From Hyphococcus sp. (GTDB taxonomy: Bacteria; Pseudomonadota; Alphaproteobacteria; Caulobacterales; Parvularculaceae): a stretch of DNA of 64,000 bases. This document shows, one piece after another, positions 33,720 to 43,000 of this stretch. The notes beneath the pieces were generated by a model, which was given only the letters and a program-made list of their open reading frames with translations, searched no databases and was not told the origin of the DNA. Numbering within the stretch: the first letter of the stretch is position 1; every line of letters starts with the position of its first letter. The translations under genes were made by a program, and so were the position numbers. The stretch covers positions 434,001 to 498,000 of the forward strand of contig JANQON010000006.1 in assembly GCA_028289605.1 (NCBI GenBank), read 5' to 3'.

Positions 33720-33791
33720 GTGTCTTGGCAGCCGTCCAAAGCACTGTTATATCGCCAGCAACAAATCGCAGAGAACCAAGGATCAGCCACA

Positions 33792-35198
33792 ATGACCGCG
33801 CCCGCCCACCACGATTATTTCGTCAAAGATATTTCCCTTGCCGATTTCGGCCGCCGTGAAATCGAGATCGCCGAGACCGAAATGCCCGGCCTGATGGCGA
33901 CCCGCGAGGAATATGGGCCTTCCCAGCCTCTGAAGGGCGCGCGTATCGCCGGTTCGCTGCACATGACAATTCAGACGGCCGTGCTGATCGAGACCCTCCA
34001 AGCCCTCGGCGCCGACGTCCGCTGGGCCTCTTGCAACATCTATTCAACGCAAGACCACGCCGCGGCCGCCATCGCCGCCGTCGGCACGCCGGTTTTCGCT
34101 TTCAAGGGTGAATCCTTGGAGGAATACTGGGATCTCGCCGACAAGATCTTTGAGTGGCCGAACGGCGAGACCGCGAATATGATCCTGGACGACGGCGGCG
34201 ACGCGACGCTCCTGATCCTGCTCGGCGCTGACGCCGAAAAAGACCCGTCCATTCTCGATAATCCGAGCAATGAGGAAGAAACGGCGCTCTTTGAAACGAT
34301 CAAACGCCGTATCGCAAAACAGCCGAATTGGTATTCGACCGTCAAGGCGAACATCCAGGGCGTGACGGAAGAAACAACGACCGGCGTCCTGCGGCTGTAT
34401 CAGCGTGAGAAAAACGGCACGCTTCCCTTCCCGGCGATCAACGTCAACGACTCCGTGACCAAGTCGAAATTCGACAACAAGTACGGTTGCAAGGAATCGC
34501 TGGTCGACGGCATTCGTCGCGGCACCGACGTGATGATGGCAGGCAAGGTCGCCCTCGTCGCCGGCTACGGCGATGTCGGCAAAGGTTCGGCGGCGTCGCT
34601 GCAAGGCGCCGGCGCCCGGGTGATGGTGACGGAAATTGACCCAATCTGCGCCCTGCAGGCGGCGATGGACGGCTTTGAAGTCGTGACCATGGAAGAGGGC
34701 TGTCCGCGGGCTGACATTGTGATCACGGCAACGGGCAACAAAGATGTCCTGACCGTTGACCATATGCGTTCGCTCAAAGACATGGCGATCGTCGGCAATA
34801 TCGGTCACTTCGACAATGAGATTCAGGTGGAAGGCCTGCGCAATTTTAAATGGGCGAATGTCAAAGATCAGGTCGACATGATCACCTTCCCCGAAGGAAA
34901 CCGCATGCTGCTGCTGAGCCAGGGGCGCCTTCTCAACCTCGGCAACGCCACAGGTCACCCGTCATTCGTAATGTCGGCCTCGTTCACGAACCAGACGCTG
35001 GCGCAAATCGAGCTCTGGACAAAGGGCGATGAGTACAAAAACGAAGTGTACGTATTGCCGAAACATCTCGACGAGAAAGTCGCCGCGCTCCACCTCGCCA
35101 AGGTCGGCGCAAGCCTGACCAAGCTCAGCCAGGAACAGGCCGACTATATCGGCGTAGACGCCGACGGCCCGTACAAATCGGAACACTATCGGTACTAG
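33792..35198 (+). CDS. ahcY: Adenosylhomocysteinase
   Basis: A 468-residue S-adenosylhomocysteine hydrolase, which splits SAH to adenosine and homocysteine and so clears the product inhibition of SAM methyltransferases. N-terminal [27 protein letters not shown], the long segment with the [24 protein letters not shown] region, and the NAD motif [10 protein letters not shown] are all present; terminal [10 protein letters not shown] is the conserved end. Start at 33792 with AAGGA upstream; the frame is open for 54 more codons but not conserved. A 20-bp palindrome lies in its leader. Confidence 0.97.
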   Translation: MTAPAHHDYFVKDISLADFGRREIEIAETEMPGLMATREEYGPSQPLKGARIAGSLHMTIQTAVLIETLQALGADVRWASCNIYSTQDHAAAAIAAVGTPVFAFKGESLEEYWDLADKIFEWPNGETANMILDDGGDATLLILLGADAEKDPSILDNPSNEEETALFETIKRRIAKQPNWYSTVKANIQGVTEETTTGVLRLYQREKNGTLPFPAINVNDSVTKSKFDNKYGCKESLVDGIRRGTDVMMAGKVALVAGYGDVGKGSAASLQGAGARVMVTEIDPICALQAAMDGFEVVTMEEGCPRADIVITATGNKDVLTVDHMRSLKDMAIVGNIGHFDNEIQVEGLRNFKWANVKDQVDMITFPEGNRMLLLSQGRLLNLGNATGHPSFVMSASFTNQTLAQIELWTKGDEYKNEVYVLPKHLDEKVAALHLAKVGASLTKLSQEQADYIGVDADGPYKSEHYRY

Positions 35199-35500
35199 AC
35201 GGTCCGTTCCGCTGAACGACGCGGCGCCGTCTCCGCTGGCGCCGCGCTCGTTGCATATCCGCCGCGCTCGTGAGCGGGCTGGCTCACGGATCGCCTGACA
35301 CGGCGATTCGTCGCTGATTGTGCGCCGCAGAGACAAGCGAATCCTGTTGAAAACTTCACGGGCGTTGGCTTCGATTCTGCGCTAATCGGCCTAGGCGATG
35401 AGCGGCGAACCAGTACATATTGCGCCTCTTTACGCGCAGCGACACTAAATCTGCGCGAATCTGTTAGTTTTGCTTAGGCGCTTCTGGGGAAGCGGCGAGG
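35199..35500. other. Gene-free region between ahcY and divL
   Basis: No coding frame is convincing. Just after the ahcY stop, GCGGCGCC (35221-35228) and GGCGCCGC (35238-35245) form an 8-bp hairpin without a T-run, a possible weak terminator. The rest should contain the divL promoter, which I cannot pinpoint. Confidence 0.5.
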
Positions 35501-38179
35501 ATGGGACGCGCGATGCGGCGACTATCGGCACTTTTTTCCGGCGTATCCGCCGCGGCGTTGACGATGGGCGCTGCGGCCGCCGTCGCGCAGGAAGCGACAT
35601 CTGCGCCAGCCGGGCTCTCTGCGCTCAATATCGACCCCGTGACGGCCGCTGCGGCCGGCGCGGTGGCCCTCGCCTGCGCGGCGATGATCTGGGCCTATCG
35701 GGTTTCCGCCACGACGCGCAATCAGTCCCTCAACTGGTCGAACCGGCTCGCCGAAATGGAAGCCCGGCTGGAAAAGTCCGACGCCGTGCTGTCCGCCCAC
35801 CCCGGCCTGGTGCTCGTCTGGGAGGACGACAATGAAGCCATCGAATCCGGCTGGGGCGATCCGAAAATTCTCGGCGGGCCCGCGGCGCTCGCTTCCCTGC
35901 TGTCGTTTTCAACTGAAGGCGGCGACGACGTTAAGCCCGTCGACACGCTGCTGAACGCGCTCGGACACCTTCCTGTCGACGATGACGAAGCCGGTCCGGC
36001 GAAAACCCTGAAACAGAAAGTCGCCGAATTGCGCGAGCACGGGGTGGCGTTTTCCGGCGCGGTCATTACGCCGGACGGGCGGTCGATCGAAATCGACGGA
36101 CGCGTCGCCGGCGGCCAGGTGGCGCTGTGGATGACTGACCCGGCGGTGCGCATGGCCGAAGACGGCGCCATCGTCGGAGCCATCCGGGAGCGCGCGACCG
36201 ATCTGCACGGATCGCACGCGCTGCTGGAGCGCTCGCCGCTGCCGGCATGGCGACGCGACGCCGATCTTGCGTTGGTCTGGGTGAACCGCGCTTATGTCGC
36301 TGCTGTCGAAGCCGCGAGCGCCGCGGACGTCATTCGCCAACAAATCGAACTTGATCCCGCCGTCTTAAAACTCGCGGGAGACGCCTCCGCGGAGCGCAAG
36401 CCGGCCGAAGGGCGGATCGTCATCAATTCAAACGGGGAGCGGCGCGTCTTGCGGATCGCCGAAATCCCGCTGCATGATTCCGGGGAAGCGGCGCTTGGCG
36501 GCGTTGCGATTGACGCAACGGATCTGGACAAGGCCAAAACCGAGCTGCGCCAACAGGTTGAAGCCAATCAGCGCACGCTTGACCAGATCCCGACCGCGGT
36601 CGCGATTTTCGGCGCAGGACAGAATCTGATCTACAACAACCGTGCATTCCAACAATTGTGGGACATTGACGACGCGACTTTATCCGGAAGGGCCTATCAC
36701 GGCGAGATCCTTGATGATCTGCGCCTGGCGGGCAAATTGCCGGAGCCGGCGGACTACGACGCCTGGAAAGAACGCCAGCTTGCTCTTTACACTGAAGACG
36801 TAGGGCTGGAGGGCTCGGCTCGCGACGGCGGCGCGCCGGACGAGATTTGGCACCTGCCCGACGGTCGCACTTTGAGAATGTCGAAGCAGCGCCATCCCCT
36901 GGGCGGCGTGGTGATCGCCCTGGAGGACATTACCGAAAAGCTGTCGCTGGAAGCGCAGTTCAACACCCAGCTCAATGTCCAAAAGGCGACGCTTAATAAT
37001 CTCTCCGAAGCGGTCGCCGTTTTCGGCGCCGACGGAGGGTTGCGATTGCACAACAAAGCGTTTGAAACTCTGTGGCGGTTTGCGCCGAAGAAACTGGAAA
37101 AGCGCCCGCATATCGACGAAATCTCTTCACATCTCGTCAGCAAGACGCTGCGTGCGGATGACGCGATCGCTGTGGTGCGGCGCGCAACGACGTCAAAATC
37201 GCCGGAAGACCGCCAGTCCGTTTCGGGCGTTGAGATTTCTCTGCGCAACGGGCGCTCCGTCGCCTTCGGCGCAGAGCCGCTGCCCGACGGCGCAACCCTT
37301 GTCCACTTCCTCGACATCACAGATTCCAAAGAGCGCGAAAAGGAACTCAAGGAACGCAACGCCATTCTTGAAAATGCCGATCGGCTTAAGTCGAAATTTG
37401 TCGATCACGTTTCCTATCAACTCCGTACGCCGCTCTCGGCCATCATCGGGTTTTCGGAAATGCTGGACGGGCAGATGTTCGGCGTCCTGAACGACCGACA
37501 AAAAGACTATGTCGCTAGCGTCCTGTCCGCGTCATACCATCTGCGCGATCTCATCAACGACATCATCGATCTCGCCGCGATCGACGCCGGCAAACTGGAG
37601 CTTGACCGGAAACCGACCAATATTCGCGCGCTTCTTGAGAGCGCGGCGACGTTTTCCGCGCTCAAGGCCGAAGACACCGAAGTCGCGCTCAAGGTGGATT
37701 GCCCGAAAGAGATCGGCGAGGTCGCCCTTGATGAACGGCGCGTCAAACAGATGCTGTTCAATCTTCTCTCCAACGCTTTCTCCTACACCGGCGCTGGCGG
37801 CGAAGTGACCCTGGGCGCTCGCCGGGAAAACGGCGCCGTCAAAATCTGGGTTGAAGACAACGGCCGGGGCGTCTCGCCGGAAGACCAGGCCAAGGTGTTC
37901 GATACATTTGAAAGCCGCGGCCCAAGCGCCGGCGCCGGGCTCGGACTGTCTCTGGTTGACCGCTTCGTCCGTCTTCATGGCGGCTGGACCAAGCTCGATT
38001 CCCGAGAGGGCCAAGGAGCCCGCGTCACTTGCTACCTGCCGGAGACCGTCGCCGCGCCGCAGACGGCGCAGCCTGTGTCCAACGACGATGCGGAAAGCAA
38101 AGATCAGCAGACTAAAAAAGCGCGGACGACGCGCAATGCCTCGCGGAAAGCGCAAATGCGGGCGCAGGCGGCGGAATAG
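35501..38179 (+). CDS. divL: DivL-type cell-cycle sensor protein with tyrosine in place of the H-box histidine
   Basis: An 892-residue membrane sensor. A hydrophobic N-terminus and one TM helix (about 45-66) lead to a coiled segment and three or four PAS-like repeats, then DHp and HATPase domains: the H-box is DHVSYQLRTPLSAIIGF with Tyr639 (TAT at 37415) where histidine should be, N-box MLFNLLSNAFSY, G1 VEDNGRGVSP, G2 GAGLGLSLVDRF. A tyrosine H-box with this PAS-rich layout is the hallmark of DivL, which controls CckA and hence CtrA phosphorylation in Caulobacter. ATG at 35501; an alternative is 35513. The acidic/basic C-terminal tail is variable. Followed by a TPR protein. Confidence 0.85.
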   Translation: MGRAMRRLSALFSGVSAAALTMGAAAAVAQEATSAPAGLSALNIDPVTAAAAGAVALACAAMIWAYRVSATTRNQSLNWSNRLAEMEARLEKSDAVLSAHPGLVLVWEDDNEAIESGWGDPKILGGPAALASLLSFSTEGGDDVKPVDTLLNALGHLPVDDDEAGPAKTLKQKVAELREHGVAFSGAVITPDGRSIEIDGRVAGGQVALWMTDPAVRMAEDGAIVGAIRERATDLHGSHALLERSPLPAWRRDADLALVWVNRAYVAAVEAASAADVIRQQIELDPAVLKLAGDASAERKPAEGRIVINSNGERRVLRIAEIPLHDSGEAALGGVAIDATDLDKAKTELRQQVEANQRTLDQIPTAVAIFGAGQNLIYNNRAFQQLWDIDDATLSGRAYHGEILDDLRLAGKLPEPADYDAWKERQLALYTEDVGLEGSARDGGAPDEIWHLPDGRTLRMSKQRHPLGGVVIALEDITEKLSLEAQFNTQLNVQKATLNNLSEAVAVFGADGGLRLHNKAFETLWRFAPKKLEKRPHIDEISSHLVSKTLRADDAIAVVRRATTSKSPEDRQSVSGVEISLRNGRSVAFGAEPLPDGATLVHFLDITDSKEREKELKERNAILENADRLKSKFVDHVSYQLRTPLSAIIGFSEMLDGQMFGVLNDRQKDYVASVLSASYHLRDLINDIIDLAAIDAGKLELDRKPTNIRALLESAATFSALKAEDTEVALKVDCPKEIGEVALDERRVKQMLFNLLSNAFSYTGAGGEVTLGARRENGAVKIWVEDNGRGVSPEDQAKVFDTFESRGPSAGAGLGLSLVDRFVRLHGGWTKLDSREGQGARVTCYLPETVAAPQTAQPVSNDDAESKDQQTKKARTTRNASRKAQMRAQAAE

Positions 38180-38213
38180 CGCGGGGGCGCCTTAGGGTGT
38201 CCGCGCCTTTATT
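38179..38213 (+). terminator. Possible terminator after divL
   Basis: GCGCGG (38179-38184) and CCGCGC (38201-38206) can pair around a 16-base loop, followed by CTTTATT. A short stem and a long loop make this a weak call. Confidence 0.3.
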
Positions 38214-38243
38214 GCGCCTCGATCCTCTGGTAACGCCCTTGCA

Positions 38244-38891
38244 ATGCTGAACTTCATTGCCCTCCTTTCCGCGTTTACGCTTGCGCCGATTGACGCTTCA
38301 GACCGGTACCTCGATTGTCTCGTCGCGATCGAGGAAGATCTCGAGCTTGGACGCCGCGCAGCGCAGCTTTGGGCCGCCGAAGGCGGCGGCGCCAATGCGC
38401 AGCATTGCCTCGCCATGGCGGACATCGCCGCCGGTTTTTCAAAGCTCGCCGCCGCCAGGCTGGAAGAGATTGCGCAACGCAATGACGCCGGCGATGATTT
38501 TGTGCGCGCGCGCCTTTATGCCCAGGCGTCCGAGGCCTGGCTTGAAGCAAACGCGCTCGCGGCCGCTGAAACGGCGCTCGCCGCCGCCTTTGAACATGCG
38601 CCGGGCGCCGGCGAGCTGCATTTGACCGAAGCGAAAGTCTTCGCCGCACAAAACCGTTGGCAGGAAGTCGCCGTCGCCGTCACCAAAGCGGAGAAAGCCG
38701 GGTTCATTTCCGTCGAAGCGTTCATCGCCCGAGGCAGAGCCCATTTGGCCGTCGGCAATCCAGAGGCTGCGGCGGAGGACGTCGTCGCGGCGTTGAGTAT
38801 GGAGCCAACCAATATCGACGCCCTCACCTTGCGCGGCGACGTGCAACGAGCAGGCGTCGCCATCGAAGTCTCGTTGACCGATCAACGGTAA
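38244..38891 (+). CDS. Secreted or lipophilic TPR-like protein
   Basis: A 215-residue protein with a hydrophobic N-terminus that looks like a signal peptide (LNFIALLSAFTLAPIDA). The rest is an Ala-rich array of helical repeats (AARLEEIAQRNDAGDDFVRA, ASEAWLEANALAAAETALAA, RAHLAVGNPEAAAEDVVAAL) of the TPR/Sel1 kind. It lies 64 bases after divL on the same strand. No catalytic motif; function unknown. Confidence 0.75.
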   Translation: MLNFIALLSAFTLAPIDASDRYLDCLVAIEEDLELGRRAAQLWAAEGGGANAQHCLAMADIAAGFSKLAAARLEEIAQRNDAGDDFVRARLYAQASEAWLEANALAAAETALAAAFEHAPGAGELHLTEAKVFAAQNRWQEVAVAVTKAEKAGFISVEAFIARGRAHLAVGNPEAAAEDVVAALSMEPTNIDALTLRGDVQRAGVAIEVSLTDQR

Positions 38892-39177
38892 ACGACGGGC
38901 GTTCACAAGTTTCGTTTTCACGCCAGTGTGATGCGGCCTCATTCCTTGGACGAGCTATATAGATTGCTACGGAGAACCGACCTCCTGCAGGCGGTCGGCT
39001 CCTCCAGCGTCTTGCGAATTGCAGGAACTGGGCAAAGTGTTTTGGTCCCCCTTCTCGCTTTGTCTGGCGCGCTGAAAAGCGCGTGGGGCCGCCGGTTTCG
39101 CCCGCAACTTTATCGGCGGTCCCATTTTTTTGCGGCCTAGACTCGATTTCCCCAGAAAATCAGCCCAACGGTCGTTG
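38892..39177. other. Gene-free region before the membrane-protein gene at 39196
   Basis: An open frame of 70 codons (38928-39140) has no family features and no ribosome site, so I do not call it. A CCGACC/GGTCGG hairpin near 38978-38998 may stop transcription from the TPR gene. Nothing else is clear. Confidence 0.45.
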
Positions 39178-39192
39178 TTAACCTTCGATTAA
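39178..39192. promoter_or_regulatory. CtrA-type box TTAA-N7-TTAA overlapping the ribosome site
   Basis: TTAA (39178-39181), seven bases and TTAA (39189-39192) match the CtrA consensus and sit directly before the start at 39196, where AAGGA also serves as ribosome site. Binding here would be expected to repress, or to overlap a leaderless-type start. The nearby divL gene makes a CtrA link reasonable. Confidence 0.5.
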
Positions 39193-39195
39193 GGA

Positions 39196-39981
39196 ATGAC
39201 GCCTCTCATGGCGCAATCGCCTGCAACACCGGGATTTGCCGACGTGTCGAACGCGCACCGGAACGACAAGGACATCAAAGAGCTGCAGCGGCTCGCGCAG
39301 ACCGCGCCGATTTCGCCGCGCAAACGCCGCGAGCGGCCATCGCGAGCGGCGCGCTTTGCGGCGATTGATCTTCTCTCGCGGTGGAGCGCGGCCGGACTTG
39401 CGTCGGTCGCCGGCGTCGGCGTTTATTTGTCGATTACGGTCGGACGGGCTTATCCGGGCCGAGCGGCGGCCTGGGCGTTGATGCTCCTCGCCGCCCTGTG
39501 GATCTGCCGGCGGCTGCAAACCCAATATCGCTCAGGCGCAGCGTTCGCCGCACGCCCCTTCAGGTGGCGGGCTTCCTTCACGTCTTGTCTCTGCGTACTC
39601 GGCGTCGCCTTCGCCAGCGCCCCGATCCTGCTGGCGCCTGCCGGAGCTGAGCCGGCGCTGGCCGTCCAAGCGACGGCGCTTGTTCTTGTAGGATCTTTTG
39701 GCGCCGCAATATTTTTTGCAGCGCATCTTAACAGCGCCGCGGCCATGGCCGTTCCAGGCGTTGTGTTTCCTTTGTTGGCGGCCTGGCGAGGTGAAAACGC
39801 GACCGCCGCATTGCTTGTCCTTCTCGCATCTGCAGCGGGATTGGGCGCCGTCTTCGCTGTGCAATCGGCTATTGCGAACAAGTTGAAAGCCAAACATCCG
39901 AGAACCCATATTCAGCGGGTGGAGTTCGATGTCGATCAACCCGCGGCGGACCACAGCGCACCCGATCAACAAACCGCGTAA
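39196..39981 (+). CDS. Hypothetical multi-pass membrane protein
   Basis: A 261-residue protein. About 65 residues of basic cytoplasmic N-terminus (KRRERPSRAARFAAIDLL) precede five or six membrane helices (about 67-85, 92-106, 128-147, 155-178, 182-200, 204-224), and a hydrophilic C-terminus. The topology resembles the membrane input modules of some alphaproteobacterial sensor proteins, but there is no kinase or output domain. Ribosome site and CtrA-type box coincide upstream. A terminator follows its stop. Function unknown. Confidence 0.75.
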   Translation: MTPLMAQSPATPGFADVSNAHRNDKDIKELQRLAQTAPISPRKRRERPSRAARFAAIDLLSRWSAAGLASVAGVGVYLSITVGRAYPGRAAAWALMLLAALWICRRLQTQYRSGAAFAARPFRWRASFTSCLCVLGVAFASAPILLAPAGAEPALAVQATALVLVGSFGAAIFFAAHLNSAAAMAVPGVVFPLLAAWRGENATAALLVLLASAAGLGAVFAVQSAIANKLKAKHPRTHIQRVEFDVDQPAADHSAPDQQTA

Positions 39982-40008
39982 ACGATCTATTTTTAGAACG
40001 TTTTTTTT
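39980..40008 (+). terminator. Rho-independent terminator after the membrane-protein gene
   Basis: AAACGATCT (39980-39988) pairs with AGAACGTTT (39995-40003) with one mismatch, and a run of eight T residues (40001-40008) follows. It begins within the stop codon of the gene ending at 39981. The stem is AT-rich, so efficiency is uncertain. Confidence 0.5.
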
Positions 40009-40079
40009 GCTTCTAATTCGTTAGACATGGTCGTCGCCTTCACGCTAAGAGGGCGGCCAAAACCTCACACCAATCGCAT

Positions 40080-43000
40080 ATGGGGCGGGCGATGCCAGAA
40101 GGTCTCCTGACCGATCTCGACGACGAAATCCTGGTCAAAGTCATCGAGCAAGCCAAGAAGGACAAGATCGGCGATTTCGCCAAGAGCGGAGAGCCGGAAA
40201 AGGCTTACGCCAAGTACCTTGAACAGCTTGTGCGCTATGCAACCGGCGAGGACGCCCTTTGGGCCGATCCTTCGCTGCTGCTGATGCGCGGCGCCGCGGC
40301 CTGGAATCACGGCGCAAAGAGAAAGCCGCTCGAGAACAAGCTGTCGCTCCGCATTGAAGAGGGCCGCGGCGGCGGCGATCGCCGGCTGGTTCTGGACATT
40401 ATTACTGACGACAAACCGTTTCTCGTGGACTCTATTTCGGCGGCGCTATCGGACGCGGGCAAGCTGGTGTCTTTCTTTTCCAATGCAGTCGTCGACATTC
40501 ATCGCGACGACAAAGGCGCGCGACAATTCGGCGCCGCCGGACGACCCATGCGTGAATCGATGATCCACGCAGAAATGGACCCGCCCGTCGCCGACGCGGA
40601 AATTGATCAGCTGCGCGAAGAGATCGAACGCGTTTTGGAAGACGTGACCGTATCGGTTTCAGATTGGGAACCGATGCGCGCTCGCCTCGCCGCTTCAATC
40701 GCAACGTTGGAACGGTCGCGCCTGCCGGGCCTTAAAGCCGACGAGCAGCGCGAAGCGATCGAATTCTTGAAATGGTTGTGGGACAATCGATTTGCATTTC
40801 TCGGCTACCGCCGTTTCGACGCCACGGTCACCGACGAACAAATCTCGTTCGAACACGATCCGCAACACGATCTTGGCATCCTGAAAGACCCGTCGCGGCG
40901 AATCCTTCGTTCGTCCGCCGTCGGCGCCAGTCCCCTGACGCCGTCGGTTGAGGCGTTTTTGCGCTCCAGCGATCCCATCATCATCGCCAAGGCGAACGCC
41001 AAATCGCTGGTCCACCGGCGCGCCTATCTCGACTATATTGGCGTTAAGACTTACAACATCGACGGCTCGGTTTCCGGCGAAGACCGCTTTGTCGGCCTTT
41101 TTACGTCCGATGCGTATTTCCGCCCAGCGATGGACATCCCGCTGTTACGCGCGAAACTCAACGCCGTGATCGACGACACGGATTTCAACCCCGGCGGCCA
41201 TAACGAAAAGGCGCTCATCAACATTCTGGAGACCTATCCGCGGGACGAACTGTTTCAGTCCGGCGTCGACACATTGCGCGAAATCAGCCTCGGCATTCTG
41301 CGGCTGTATAAGCGTCCCCGCGTTAAGCTCTTCATGAGCCGCGACCACTTCGACCGGTTTGTTTCCGCACTCGTGTTTATTCCGCGCGACCGCTTTAGTT
41401 CCGATATCCGGGCCCAGATCGGGGAACTGCTCGCGGACACGTTCGACGGGCGCGTGACCAGCTTTTCTCCGTTTTTCGGCGACGCGGCGTTGGTGCGCGT
41501 ACACTTCATCATCGGCATCGAACCCGGCGCTCCGGAGGGGCCCGGCGTAACGGCGTTGACGACGCAGATCCGAAAGCTGTGCCGCAACTGGAGCGATGAT
41601 CTGCTTGAAGCGATGCGCCGGGCTCATGACGGCGCGACGCCATCGGACCTCTACAAAAAATACGTGAACGCTTTCGGCGCCGGATATGTTGAACGGGCTG
41701 AGATCGCTGACACGTTGCGCGATATCGGCGCATTGGAGCGATTGGCGGCGGAAGGCGCAATCGTTCGGGCGTATCGCCACGCCGGCGATCCCGCCCACAC
41801 GGTGCGCCTCAAAATCTATCGCAGCGGCGGACCGTTCCCGCTCTCCCGCCTGATCCCGACGATCGAGAATCTTGGACTGAACGTCATTCAGGAAACCGGA
41901 TTTCTGGTCGAACCTGGCGACGAAGCGAACGAAACGCACTGGATCCACGATTTCCATACTGAACAGCGCAAGGGCTTGAAGATCGACCTTGACGAGGTGC
42001 GCAGCGAGTTCGAAGAAACCATGCTGGCTGTGCTGGATGGAAAAGCGGAAGACGACCGGTTTAACGGTCTTGTCCTAACCGCGGGAATCAACTGGCGCGA
42101 AGCATGGGTGCTGCGCGCTGCTGCAAAATATCACGTGCAGTCGGGATTTTCCTATTCCCAAAGTTACATGGAAGACGCCCTTTCCAACCATCCGGCGATT
42201 GCACGCAACCTCATCGCTGCGTTTCACGCGCGCTTTAATCCCGCCGGCGCCAAGAGCCCAGGAAAGCGGGAAAAAGACGCCGATGCCGCTGAAAATGATG
42301 TGCTGGAGGCGCTCAACGAAGTTGAAAATCTTGGCGAAGACCGCATCTTCCGCCGTTTTTTGAACCTCTTTACATCTATTCTGCGCACTAACTATTACCA
42401 GAAAACCGATAGTGACGGCGCCAAACCCTATATCTCCTTTAAGATCGACAGCGCCGGAATCGATGAACTGCCGGAACCGCGCCCCTATCGCGAAATCTTC
42501 GTCAGCGGCCCGCGCGTCGAAGGCGTCCATCTGCGCTTTGGCCCGGTGGCGCGCGGCGGGCTACGGTGGTCGGACCGGCGAGAAGATTTCCGCACCGAGG
42601 TGCTGGGGCTGGTCAAAGCCCAGCGCGTTAAAAACGCGGTCATTGTTCCGACGGGCGCCAAGGGCGGTTTTTATCCGAAGCAGCTGCCGCAAACCGACGA
42701 CCGGGCTGCGATTTACGCCGAAGGCCGGGAAGCATACAAACTCTTCATCCGCGGCCTGTTGGACGTCACGGACAATATCGTCAAGGGAGAAGTCGTCCGC
42801 CCTCGGAGTATGGTGCTTTGGGATGACCCGGATCCCTATCTCGTCGTCGCCGCCGACAAGGGAACGGCGCAGTTTTCCGATACCGCCAACGCAATTTCCG
42901 ATGAGTACGGATTTTGGCTCGGCGACGCCTTCGCATCCGGCGGCTCGGCGGGATACGACCATAAGGTCATGGGCATAACCGCCCGCGGCGCATGGGAAGC

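Noticed and set aside
33569-33791. Possible SAH or SAM riboswitch before ahcY
   Set aside because: I could not form the conserved helices of known SAH or SAM aptamers; the perfect palindrome at 33700 explains the visible symmetry better.
38928-39140. 70-codon open frame between the TPR gene and the membrane-protein gene
   Set aside because: No ribosome site, no family resemblance, ordinary random length.
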